From CAZVPF01 sp964628195 (GTDB taxonomy: Bacteria; Planctomycetota; Phycisphaerae; Sedimentisphaerales; Anaerohalosphaeraceae), in NCBI GenBank assembly GCA_964628195.1, contig CAZVPF010000031.1, positions 1 through 35,277 on the forward strand: 35,277 bases of DNA, in the 5' to 3' direction. Positions 25,632-33,818 of the stretch are shown piece after piece. Position numbers and translations under genes: made by a program. The stretch's first letter is position 1, and each line of letters begins with the position of its first letter. Under the pieces are notes generated by a model. It had not been told where the DNA came from. It did not search any database and worked only from the letters and a program-made list of their open reading frames with translations.

Positions 25632-26431
25632 AGATAATGATTAGGAGCGATATCGAAGGGGTAACGGGGGTCACCACATACGCACAAGCCGAGGGAACGG
25701 ATTTCGGCAGGGAAATGCTTATGAATGACCTTGAGGCCTGTATTGACGGTATACTTTCCACCGGCAGCCACGAAATAGTTATCTATGATGAGCATACCGA
25801 CGGGCGGAATATCGACATGACTGCGCTGCCCGAGACAGTAAGCGTTATTATGGGCAAGCCTTTGTATACCGAAAAGTGGGGCGGTATCGATTCGAGTTTC
25901 GATGCAATGTTCATGGTGGGGTTTCATGCCCGCAGCGGGGTGCCAGGATCTCTTTTGCCGCATAGTTATTCCCGCAAGAATCTTGAAATAAGGCTAAACG
26001 GAATAGTAGTCGGTGAGATCGGCATGGAAGCGGCCATTGCAGGCGATTTTGATGTGCCTTTATGGCTTGTCACCGGTGACTCTGCGGGAATGAAGGAAGC
26101 TCAGCAGGCAATTGAAAATGTCCGCACTGTCAGTGTTAAAGAATCTTACGGTGAATTTGAGGCGAAGTGTTATTCTCCCCAAAAAACAGCAAAACTGATA
26201 TATGAAGCAGCTGCTTCGGTAATGAAGGAACCGCCAAAAGTCGACCCGTTTAAGATAAAAGGCCCGGTTGAAATGCAGATCGACCTTGCTCAAAGCGATT
26301 ACACCGATAACTTAAAAAGCATTTATCCTGATCTATTCATAAAAGATTTTACAATTTCAATCAAGGATAAAACTGTAACTGCGGTCTGGTCAAAGTATAC
26401 AGCTGTTCAAAAAGAGGTAAAGTCAAAATGA
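25628..26431 (+). CDS. M55-family D-aminopeptidase-like metalloprotein
   Basis: This cytoplasmic protein of about 267 residues belongs to peptidase family M55, whose best-known member is the zinc D-aminopeptidase DppA. The metal-site residues are in place: D8 and E10 in SDIEG, H56 in YDEHTDGRN, H100 in GFHARSG and E130 in NGIVVGEIG. The start is the ATG at 25628, overlapping the upstream stop as ATGA and preceded by GAAGGTGAG. An ATG at 25610 lies within the upstream gene. Its own stop overlaps the next start in the same way. The surroundings are a sugar-acid operon with no peptide transporter, so the substrate may be an amide of a sugar or lactate-type compound rather than a D-peptide (inference). 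Confidence 0.88.
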   Translation: MKIMIRSDIEGVTGVTTYAQAEGTDFGREMLMNDLEACIDGILSTGSHEIVIYDEHTDGRNIDMTALPETVSVIMGKPLYTEKWGGIDSSFDAMFMVGFHARSGVPGSLLPHSYSRKNLEIRLNGIVVGEIGMEAAIAGDFDVPLWLVTGDSAGMKEAQQAIENVRTVSVKESYGEFEAKCYSPQKTAKLIYEAAASVMKEPPKVDPFKIKGPVEMQIDLAQSDYTDNLKSIYPDLFIKDFTISIKDKTVTAVWSKYTAVQKEVKSK

Positions 26432-27333
26432 ATGTTAACGAATGTATGCGATTGGGCGTCAACCACCACCTGCTTTACTCCAACTTAATAAACGACCCGT
26501 CACAGCACCTGCGAACCCTGCAAATTGTGTTGTCTGAGCCGAGGCTGGATATTGTGGATATGTGGTACCCGTGGGAAATAAAGGACCAAGTTATCAAGGC
26601 AGTGAAGGATTCCGGAAAGACGATCTATTACAACATGGGCAACCGCGCCGGACAGCGGAAACTTGCACCTGCCGCTATTGATGACGAGCACAGAACTTAT
26701 ACCCTGAATGTATATAAGGACGAACTCGAACGCGCAAAGCTTTGCGGGTCGACAAAGATAATAACAAATTCCGGCCCGAACGATATTGAAAACCGACAGA
26801 AGTGCAAGGATTATCTTGTTGATTTCTATGTAGAGCTTTGCAAATACGCAGAAGATATGGTTGTGATGATCGAGCCTACTGACTGGGATATGAGCAAGTG
26901 CAAGCTGATTGGCTCCTCAAGAGAGGCCGTCGAGATATGCGAACGTGTTCGTGATGCAGGCGGTGCGAATATGGCAAGCATGGTCGATATGTGCCACGTG
27001 CCCCTGATGCACGAGACACTTGAGCAGGCGATTAACGATACCGGCGAATATCTCGAGCATATCCACCTGGGCACCTGTGTTATGGATGAAGATTCCCCGT
27101 TTTATGGTGACAAACACCCGGGCATAGGCACAGAGGGCGCTGTTTACGGAATTTCCGAAATTGCGCAGCTTTTCTCCATAGGGTTGTCAAAAGGGTATTT
27201 CGGCAGAGAGAACAAGGGTTCGGCAAGTATAGAAATGCGTCCGCTGCCGGACAAATCTAATGAAGAATGTTTTGAAATTTATTATGATGCGGTACTTAAG
27301 GCATGGCAAACCGCAGGAAGTTCTGTTAGCTGA
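26428..27333 (+). CDS. TIM-barrel sugar isomerase/epimerase (AP endonuclease 2 superfamily)
   Basis: This 301-residue cytoplasmic protein matches the xylose isomerase-like TIM barrels, which isomerise or epimerise sugars and keto-sugars at a divalent metal. The four metal ligands can be placed: E149 in VVMIEPTDWD, D187 with H190 in SMVDMCHVP, H213 in EHIHLGTC and E269 in ASIEMRP. The substrate is not evident. It overlaps the M55 gene by four bases (ATGA) and is followed 10 bases later by the kinase gene, so it is a core part of the operon. An isomerisation before phosphorylation by the kinase is the simplest role (inference). Confidence 0.87.
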   Translation: MNVNECMRLGVNHHLLYSNLINDPSQHLRTLQIVLSEPRLDIVDMWYPWEIKDQVIKAVKDSGKTIYYNMGNRAGQRKLAPAAIDDEHRTYTLNVYKDELERAKLCGSTKIITNSGPNDIENRQKCKDYLVDFYVELCKYAEDMVVMIEPTDWDMSKCKLIGSSREAVEICERVRDAGGANMASMVDMCHVPLMHETLEQAINDTGEYLEHIHLGTCVMDEDSPFYGDKHPGIGTEGAVYGISEIAQLFSIGLSKGYFGRENKGSASIEMRPLPDKSNEECFEIYYDAVLKAWQTAGSSVS

Positions 27334-27343
27334 GGAGTATAAT

Positions 27344-28426
27344 ATGAATAAGAAGGTAGTTGCATTCGGAGAGATTCTCGGGGCGATTAGACCTGTAGGC
27401 TACGCTGCATTCGGGGATACTAATGATTACAGGATACTTGCAGGAGGTTCGGAAGCGAACGTTTGCGCCAAAGCAGGGGGGCTTGCCGATGGGATTAAGA
27501 CTCAGTTCATAACCAAGATGAAAGACGACCTGATGGGAAGGCTGCTGCGTATGGATATGCAAAAGCATACCATTGGAATGGATCATGTCATCTGGACACA
27601 GGACGAGAGGAACGGACTTTGCATGGTGGAGCAGGGACTTGGGCCCATCACTGCCGAGGGTGGTTATGACAGGGCTCATTCGGCGATAGCAAAGGCACAA
27701 GCTGAGGAGTTTGACTTTTCTGCACTAAAAGATGCCGATGCTTTTTTTGTTTCCGGTATTACACCTGCTTTAAGTGATAAATGCTTGAGGAGCACAAGGG
27801 CTGTTCTCGAATCGGCCAAAAAGTACGAAGTGCCTGTATTCATTGATATCAACTACCGCAACAAACTTTGGACACCTCAAAAGGCCGGTAAAACATTAAC
27901 AGAGATGGCAGAGCAAGGGCTTTTTTATTCTATAATCACTACGGAAACTGACGCAAGGGTTGTCTTCGGGGTCGACAGGGGTTTTGATGACGATAAGCCT
28001 ATGGACGAACTTGTCAATTGTTGTGAAAAGATCGCTCAGGGGCTTTATCAAAAATTCAACGGCAAAGTCCCTGTTATTATAATGACGGTGCGAAAGAGAA
28101 TTACCAACGAAAAGGGGCTCTGGACTTCTGTCGCTCTTGTTGAGGGGAAAAGTTTTCTTGTTGGTGACATATTTGATTACATCGTGCTTGATCGCTACGG
28201 TGCCGGTGACAGTTGCTCAGCGGGTATTATTGGCGGGTTTTTGGGCGTTACACCGGAAGGTGTAATAAATGACGGGCTTGACCTGGATACACGCATTCAA
28301 AACGGTCTGAACCTCGGCAACAGGATGAGTGTCGTTGTTCAAAAGACAGTAAGCGACCTCGGCCCGCAGTGGCCGGCGAGGGAGTATTTCAAACGAGTGG
28401 GCAAATCAAGAGAAATTGCGAGGTAG
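27344..28426 (+). CDS. PfkB-family sugar kinase, 2-keto-3-deoxygluconate kinase-like
   Basis: This 360-residue cytoplasmic kinase belongs to the PfkB/ribokinase family. VVAFGEILGAIRP opens the protein, GGSEANVCAKAGGLA (34-47) is the substrate-side motif, and DRYGAGDSCSAG (283-294) is the ATP-site motif with D289 as catalytic base. The FGEI start and long lid resemble 2-keto-3-deoxygluconate kinases, which phosphorylate KDG or KDGal. The unusual Cys in GAGDSCSAG replaces the common hydrophobic residue. The ATG at 27344 is preceded by GAGGAG. A longer frame to 27260 would lie inside the isomerase gene. The aldolase gene follows five bases later, so kinase and aldolase are made together. Confidence 0.9.
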   Translation: MNKKVVAFGEILGAIRPVGYAAFGDTNDYRILAGGSEANVCAKAGGLADGIKTQFITKMKDDLMGRLLRMDMQKHTIGMDHVIWTQDERNGLCMVEQGLGPITAEGGYDRAHSAIAKAQAEEFDFSALKDADAFFVSGITPALSDKCLRSTRAVLESAKKYEVPVFIDINYRNKLWTPQKAGKTLTEMAEQGLFYSIITTETDARVVFGVDRGFDDDKPMDELVNCCEKIAQGLYQKFNGKVPVIIMTVRKRITNEKGLWTSVALVEGKSFLVGDIFDYIVLDRYGAGDSCSAGIIGGFLGVTPEGVINDGLDLDTRIQNGLNLGNRMSVVVQKTVSDLGPQWPAREYFKRVGKSREIAR

Positions 28427-28431
28427 AATAA

Positions 28432-29214
28432 ATGAACAATCCTGTTAGAAAAGCGCTGCTCAATCGAGAGCTGACTATTGGTACATGGGTGCAGATCGGT
28501 CATGCCGCTGTTGGAGAGATATTCGGCAATTGCGGGTTTGACTGGGTTGCAGTTGACGGAGAACATACCGACATCGACGTGCAGGGTTTTACTGATGTTG
28601 CAAGGGGGCTTTTCGGCAGGGGGCCCGAGCCTTTTATCAGGGTCCGTGAGAACGACACACTTGCTATCCGACAGGCGCTCGATGCCGGCGCAAAAGGAGT
28701 TATAGTGCCTTTGGTGGGAACCGTCAAAGAGGCACAAAATGCAGTCAAGGCGGCAAAATACCCACCCGAAGGCGTGAGAGGGTTCTGTTTTTCGCGTATG
28801 AATGACTATGGTGTGAATTTTGACGAATATGTACAGTCGGCCAACGATAACATCGCCGTCGTCGTGATGATCGAAACGAAAGATGCCATAGATCATATCG
28901 ATGAAATCCTCGGTGTTGATGGGGTCGATGGGGTATTTGTCGGCCCTTATGATCTGAGCGGATCTTACGGCATACCCGGCAAAACCTCGCACAAACTTGT
29001 CAATGACGGCTGCAGAAAGGTCCTCGATGCCTGCAGAAACGCAGGCAAATCGGCGGGTTTGCATGTTGTAATTCCAACTGAGGAAAATATCGCCAAAGCC
29101 ATAGATGACGGATTTACTTTCATAGCTGTGGGAGTGGATACGGTTTTTATAGACAGCTCTGCACGCCGGTCACTGGAGATCGTAAAAAGCTTCAAGCCTG
29201 ATGATAAGCAATAA
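28432..29214 (+). CDS. HpcH/HpaI-family class II aldolase
   Basis: This 260-residue aldolase should split a 2-keto-3-deoxy acid into pyruvate and an aldehyde. It aligns well with HpaI and YfaU: H45 in DGEHTD, R70 in EPFIRVR, the YPPEGVRG loop (110-117), E148 in MIETKDA and D174 in VGPYDLSGSYG. These are the catalytic His/Arg and metal ligands of the family. The usual substrates are 2-keto-3-deoxy sugar acids such as 2-keto-3-deoxy-L-rhamnonate, or 2,4-dihydroxyheptenedioate. Following a KDG kinase-like gene by five bases, it would take the place of a classical KDPG aldolase, or use the unphosphorylated acid. No dehydratase or uronate dehydrogenase is seen in the window. Confidence 0.9.
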   Translation: MNNPVRKALLNRELTIGTWVQIGHAAVGEIFGNCGFDWVAVDGEHTDIDVQGFTDVARGLFGRGPEPFIRVRENDTLAIRQALDAGAKGVIVPLVGTVKEAQNAVKAAKYPPEGVRGFCFSRMNDYGVNFDEYVQSANDNIAVVVMIETKDAIDHIDEILGVDGVDGVFVGPYDLSGSYGIPGKTSHKLVNDGCRKVLDACRNAGKSAGLHVVIPTEENIAKAIDDGFTFIAVGVDTVFIDSSARRSLEIVKSFKPDDKQ

Positions 29215-29276
29215 CATGAAACTCTGCATTATTTACCTTATTGAAAAAATTAAATTTATATTATTAAAAGATACAA

Positions 29277-30851
29277 ATGGACGAATACCGCCTACATACA
29301 CTTGACCTGATAGTAATCGCGTTATTTTTTATAGGAATGCTTGTAATAGGGTTTTACTGCACACGCAGAAATAAATCCTCCGAAGGCTATTTTCTTGCCG
29401 GGAGAAAAATGCCCGGCTGGGTGGTCGGTTTTTCCCTCATGGCAACATTGATAAGCTCCATGACTTTCCTCGCTGCGCCGGGTTTTGCTTTTAAACATAA
29501 CTGGAGATATATTCCAGCAAATATTACTTTTGTTCTTGCAGCATTTTTTGCTATCACGATCTTTATGCCTATATTCAGACGAGCGGGTTTGAGTTCGTCT
29601 TACGAGTACCTTGAAAAAAGATTCGGCAGCTGGGCCCGTTTTTATGCCGCACTTGGTTATGCACTCGCCCAGGCCGCACGACTCGGCCTTGTTATGTATA
29701 CCGTAAGTCTGCCGATACAGGTGATGACCGGCTGGCCTTTGCCGCTTATAATTATAGGCTTTGGAATAATTGTCGCTGCCTATACAATTGCCGGCGGCCT
29801 GGAAGCTGTTATCTGGACAGACTTGATGCAGGGGATGTCACTTATAATCGGCGGTTTTATCTGCCTGCCTCTGATCATATTTAAGCTCCCCGGAGGTTTT
29901 GAGGAATTAATCTCGGTAGCATGGCAGGACGGAAAAATGTCTCTTGGAGACATGAGTTTTACGCTTAAGGAAAAGACAATGTGGGTCATGATACTGCCGG
30001 CATTTTTTCATCAAATCTGGTGCACGGAGCAAACGACTATACAGAGATATATTGCACCCAAGACCGAGAAATCAGCAAAAAATGCCATCTATACTGGTGT
30101 TTTCACCTGTATACCTATTTGGATGTACTTTACGTTCATCGGCACTGCGATTTATGTTTATTATAAGGCATTTCCGAACCCGGCAGTCAATGAGATGGTC
30201 CCCGAGCAGGTTTTTCCGTTTTTCATACTCACAGTTGTACCTGCCGGTTTGTCTGGTTTTGTGATTGCAGGATTGCTGGCAGCGGCTATGAGCAGCCTTG
30301 ACTCCAGTATTAATGCAGCCGCGGCAACGGTTACTTATGATTTTTATAAAAGGCTGTTTGTGAAAAAAAGAGATGAAGTCCATTACCTAAAGGCCGGCAG
30401 ATGGATTTCAGTGTTCTTCGGTGCAGTGATGATTGGACTTGCTCTGCTGATACATTTCATGCGTAACCAGACTATCCAGGACCTCAATACGCTTCTTGTT
30501 GGTATTTTCGGGGCAGGTTTGTTTGCCATGTATATGACCGGAATGCTTACGTTGAGAGTGGGCAACTTAGCATTGTTTATTTCACTTGCTGTCACTCTTG
30601 CAGGTGTAGTTGCATGGTTGTTTTTCGGCAGCGCTATGGGCAAGGAAATGTTTCCTTCGATAGCGGCGCAGGTGCCGGATAAATTCTGGATTCCCATTCT
30701 TTCGAATATTTTACTGTTTATTTTGGCTTACTCGCTGTCATTCATTTACAGGAAGGATGACTCTAAAAACATAAAGAATCTGTCTTTACAAACACTTCAA
30801 AAAGAAACTGCAGAACAATTGCAGTCGGAGCAGGGCTCTGATGAAAATTGA
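29277..30851 (+). CDS. SSS-family sodium/solute symporter (second copy)
   Basis: This 524-residue inner-membrane protein of the SSS/SLC5 family has about 13 transmembrane segments. Residues 38-64 are identical to the first symporter (start YFLAGRKMPGW, end LISSMTF). Both also share WCTEQTT followed by QRYIAPKT, SSLDSSIN (about 339-346 here) and a C-terminus containing NLSL-TL. The paralogues therefore arose by duplication and later diverged in mid-membrane segments, which probably altered the substrate. It is the last gene of the GntR-linked operon, 62 bases after the aldolase. That gap is wider than the others and has only a weak ribosome site. Import of an oligosaccharide-derived sugar acid is the likely role, by context only. 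Confidence 0.92.
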   Translation: MDEYRLHTLDLIVIALFFIGMLVIGFYCTRRNKSSEGYFLAGRKMPGWVVGFSLMATLISSMTFLAAPGFAFKHNWRYIPANITFVLAAFFAITIFMPIFRRAGLSSSYEYLEKRFGSWARFYAALGYALAQAARLGLVMYTVSLPIQVMTGWPLPLIIIGFGIIVAAYTIAGGLEAVIWTDLMQGMSLIIGGFICLPLIIFKLPGGFEELISVAWQDGKMSLGDMSFTLKEKTMWVMILPAFFHQIWCTEQTTIQRYIAPKTEKSAKNAIYTGVFTCIPIWMYFTFIGTAIYVYYKAFPNPAVNEMVPEQVFPFFILTVVPAGLSGFVIAGLLAAAMSSLDSSINAAAATVTYDFYKRLFVKKRDEVHYLKAGRWISVFFGAVMIGLALLIHFMRNQTIQDLNTLLVGIFGAGLFAMYMTGMLTLRVGNLALFISLAVTLAGVVAWLFFGSAMGKEMFPSIAAQVPDKFWIPILSNILLFILAYSLSFIYRKDDSKNIKNLSLQTLQKETAEQLQSEQGSDEN

Positions 30852-30930
30852 AATTTTTAACAGCAATTTCCGCAACACCGAACCTGTGAGATAATCGTTT
30901 AAGGTGAGGGTTTGTTAATGGTATGTAAGA

Positions 30931-33741
30931 TTAGAATTCCAGCTCGAGTGTTTCGATCTTACCGGGCCTTAGTTTGAGTGGCATCTGGTTGCCCGAAAAC
31001 TCTGCATCTTGCAGTCTTTGCTCGTTCATATTGACAAGATAGGCAGATTTAATATCCATACCAAATAGTATTTTCCCTTTTACATTTTCCTGTGAAGGAT
31101 TGTAGACGCGAATAATAAAATTGCCGCTGTCCTGGGCCTTTTTAAAACAACTTAACTGAATGTCGCCTTGTATGGATAAAAAGGACTTTTCGAGGGGCAT
31201 CGAACCGAATTTGTGCATGTTTGTCTGAACTATTTTTAACGGAACAGTAAATGACCTTGTGTGTTGATAAGCCTGTGCCTGCTGCCAGTTACCTTTATGC
31301 GGATAGATCGAATAGCTGAATTTATACTTGTTCAAGCCGAACCATGAATTTTGAGTGGGATATTCAGAACCGACTCTCGGTTCTGTGCAGATACGCATTT
31401 TTACCGACCTCAGGAGGGTCAGGGCTATTGCCTTTGACTCATCCGGTGTGATTTCATATTCACATAAACCATCATTTATAAGCATCAGTCCTGTTTTGCC
31501 GTCGCTGACATCCACAAAATACTGATGGGGCTGGGTGTTCATCCCGGGACGATAATAACCATCATTGTCGCGTTTGGGCTCTATCCTTTCGCGGTCAACT
31601 ATAAAATGTGCTTCCCGGTCGCAGTATTCAGCGTTTTGCAGATAGCTCGGAAACAGCACTCTTAGCCTGTGATGTGTAATAGTGTTGTCGAAGCTGGTGG
31701 TTATCTCAACTCTTCTCGAGTTTCTCTTTAGTGTTATTTCGGAAATAATCTCAAACGGCCTGGTTATATTATTCCTTTTGCTGTAATAAAGATCAAACTC
31801 CCCGGTCCTCTTATCACAATCAACGGGAAGATCCATGATGGTTCTGGTCACAATAGTGCCGGAGTGTTCCGTGTCATTGGATATCCAGTTTTCTGATTTG
31901 CAGGTAAGGCTTGTATAGGTCCGATTGGTCGAAGGTTCATACCTGACCCAGCCGCAGCCTGCATCACCTGAATCCTCGAAATAATGAATCGAAGGATATG
32001 TCCTGTTGTTTTCCTTGTCATAAAGATCGAAGGTGCCGTTTGGGTTTAGAGACAACTTCAGGTATTCATTTTCCATAACCCCCGGGCCGTTGAATAGAGA
32101 ACTTCTTTTCTGCGGCGGGTTTGGCCAGGAGGCGATCTTGTTATCCAGGGTGCTTTTAACTTTAACAGTGAATGTTTTGTAGCCTAAAGGCGGCAAAGCA
32201 CCGGTGTCAAATTCGATTTTATGACGGTGGGCATGGTACGGCCAGGGTCTGCTGTCGTCTTCGTCAACCGCAACTTTTACCTGTTCGATGGAGAGAAGGT
32301 CAGTGTCTGTCTCCGTTCCCTGAGAGTCCAGGAGTTTAAGTTCCCGGGCGTTCCATTGAACCGGAGTTTCTACAACGGCTTTAATTGTTTCCCTTCGTTC
32401 GAAAGGCAGTGTATTGAAAAGCACCAGTGCAATGCCGTTCTCGTCCTGGTCGAATTTAATGTTCTTTATTATGAATTGCAGCGAGCTGTCGGTAACTGTA
32501 CTTGCCAGTTCCTCGACCTGTTCGATGCTGTATAAAGCATCGCGGGCGGTCTTATCCTGCACTACACCATGAAGTGAGTCATGGCAATGGCTTTTCAAAA
32601 GATAATCCCATGCAAGATCAAGATAATTGCGATTGCATTCACCGCCTGACAACTCGGCCGCCGCCGCAATAGGTTCGCAGACATTTATAAGCGACCTTTG
32701 CGCGGCTTTGTTGGCATGTTTCAAATCACTTCTAAAAGCCAAAGCATTTGCACTGACTCCGGGTTCGGGGCCGTCCCGCCATTCACCTGTGACAACGCTC
32801 AGCTTGTCTCTGTCGATTTTGTTTTTGAGTGTTTCTGCGTATGAATCCAGCGGACAGTGTATAAACTCAATATCATCAAACTCTTTATTCGCCTGGTCGA
32901 TTATGTCGCACAGCATAGGCTGGGCAAATGTGAAATCTCCGCCGTCAAATAGAATTATATCATCGGGCATCGCCGTACCTTCCACGGTAGGCAAAACATT
33001 TTCAATTGCCGATTTAACCCTGCCGGGGATGAATTTATCCTGCTGCTCACGGTATCGCCTGTGATAATCCTGCCAGTAGTTATCTTCATCGGCGTTATGG
33101 TAAATTACGCCTTTTTGATCCCAGTCAAATTTCCAGTTGTCTCCGATGTTCTCTTTTCCGAAAACAACCGGAATGACAACGAACTTGAAAAAATTGGCCC
33201 TGCCCTGTACCCCCAGCTTGCTGGCAAGGATTTCAGTTCCGTCGCTACCCCGCCAAATGAATTCGTTATATTTGGTTCTTTCGGGATCGATGTTTTTTCC
33301 GCCAAGAACTACATCAATACCGAAATTTTTATAGATTTGAGGCAATTGCCCGGGCTGGCCCCAACCGAAAGTGGTATAACCTATTTTCATCGGCTCGCCG
33401 TACTTTCTGCATACCCTGTCGCCGGTAATTAAATTGCGAACCAGGCATTCGCCGTCAAGCGGGTAATACTCAGGAAGTGTATACCAGGGACCGATCTGAA
33501 TTCGATTTGCTTTGACCATATTGCTTATGCGGTCCTTTTGCTCCGGCCTTACCTGCAGATAATCTTCGACAATAACCGACTGGCTGTCAGTGACGAAACA
33601 TTTGTATCTTGGTTCCTTCTCAAGTAAATCTAACAGCCGGGAAAACATCCTGTCCAGACTTTTCCTTGTTTTCCATATTGGATACCGCCATTCCCTGTCC
33701 CAGTGGGTGTGTGAAACTATGTATGCTTTTTTCTTTTTCAT
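30931..33741 (-). CDS. GH38-type alpha-mannosidase homologue lacking the nucleophile Asp
   Basis: This 936-residue protein has the layout of GH38 alpha-mannosidases. It opens with SHTHWDREW (H13 and D15 as metal ligands). ILFDGGDFTFAQP is near 263-275, SHCHDSLHGV (384-392, H387 the expected fourth ligand) follows, and then long C-terminal beta domains. No signal peptide is present, so it would act on imported glycans. The oddity is at residues 121-134, GYTTFGWGQPGQLP. Family members have D-S/P-F-G-H there, and the Asp is the catalytic nucleophile and a metal ligand. Here that place holds Thr or Phe, and no acid lies within reach. The family's G-x-D-H is also changed to GGDF. It may be inactive, a binding protein or an altered catalyst. 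The gene follows the LacI regulator, 77 bases apart. Confidence 0.85.
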   Translation of the reverse strand: MKKKKAYIVSHTHWDREWRYPIWKTRKSLDRMFSRLLDLLEKEPRYKCFVTDSQSVIVEDYLQVRPEQKDRISNMVKANRIQIGPWYTLPEYYPLDGECLVRNLITGDRVCRKYGEPMKIGYTTFGWGQPGQLPQIYKNFGIDVVLGGKNIDPERTKYNEFIWRGSDGTEILASKLGVQGRANFFKFVVIPVVFGKENIGDNWKFDWDQKGVIYHNADEDNYWQDYHRRYREQQDKFIPGRVKSAIENVLPTVEGTAMPDDIILFDGGDFTFAQPMLCDIIDQANKEFDDIEFIHCPLDSYAETLKNKIDRDKLSVVTGEWRDGPEPGVSANALAFRSDLKHANKAAQRSLINVCEPIAAAAELSGGECNRNYLDLAWDYLLKSHCHDSLHGVVQDKTARDALYSIEQVEELASTVTDSSLQFIIKNIKFDQDENGIALVLFNTLPFERRETIKAVVETPVQWNARELKLLDSQGTETDTDLLSIEQVKVAVDEDDSRPWPYHAHRHKIEFDTGALPPLGYKTFTVKVKSTLDNKIASWPNPPQKRSSLFNGPGVMENEYLKLSLNPNGTFDLYDKENNRTYPSIHYFEDSGDAGCGWVRYEPSTNRTYTSLTCKSENWISNDTEHSGTIVTRTIMDLPVDCDKRTGEFDLYYSKRNNITRPFEIISEITLKRNSRRVEITTSFDNTITHHRLRVLFPSYLQNAEYCDREAHFIVDRERIEPKRDNDGYYRPGMNTQPHQYFVDVSDGKTGLMLINDGLCEYEITPDESKAIALTLLRSVKMRICTEPRVGSEYPTQNSWFGLNKYKFSYSIYPHKGNWQQAQAYQHTRSFTVPLKIVQTNMHKFGSMPLEKSFLSIQGDIQLSCFKKAQDSGNFIIRVYNPSQENVKGKILFGMDIKSAYLVNMNEQRLQDAEFSGNQMPLKLRPGKIETLELEF

Positions 33742-33743
33742 AT

Positions 33744-33755
33744 GTTAGTACTAAC
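33744..33755. promoter_or_regulatory. Perfect palindrome abutting the GH38-homologue start codon
   Basis: GTTAGTACTAAC lies only two bases before the ATG of the GH38 homologue, where a ribosome site would normally be, and none is visible there. It may be an operator for the adjacent LacI regulator or a hairpin that limits translation. Confidence 0.4.
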
Positions 33756-33772
33756 TTTTGTGAATACTGAAG

Positions 33773-33791
33773 TATGAACTAAAGGTTCATA
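33773..33791. promoter_or_regulatory. Inverted repeat between lacI-type gene and GH38 homologue
   Basis: TATGAAC (33773-33779) and GTTCATA (33785-33791) form a perfect 7-bp inverted repeat with a five-base spacer. It could be an attenuating hairpin after the regulator gene or a regulator-binding site. Confidence 0.35.
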
Positions 33792-33818
33792 TTATTATTT
33801 GGATATAGTTCAAATCAA

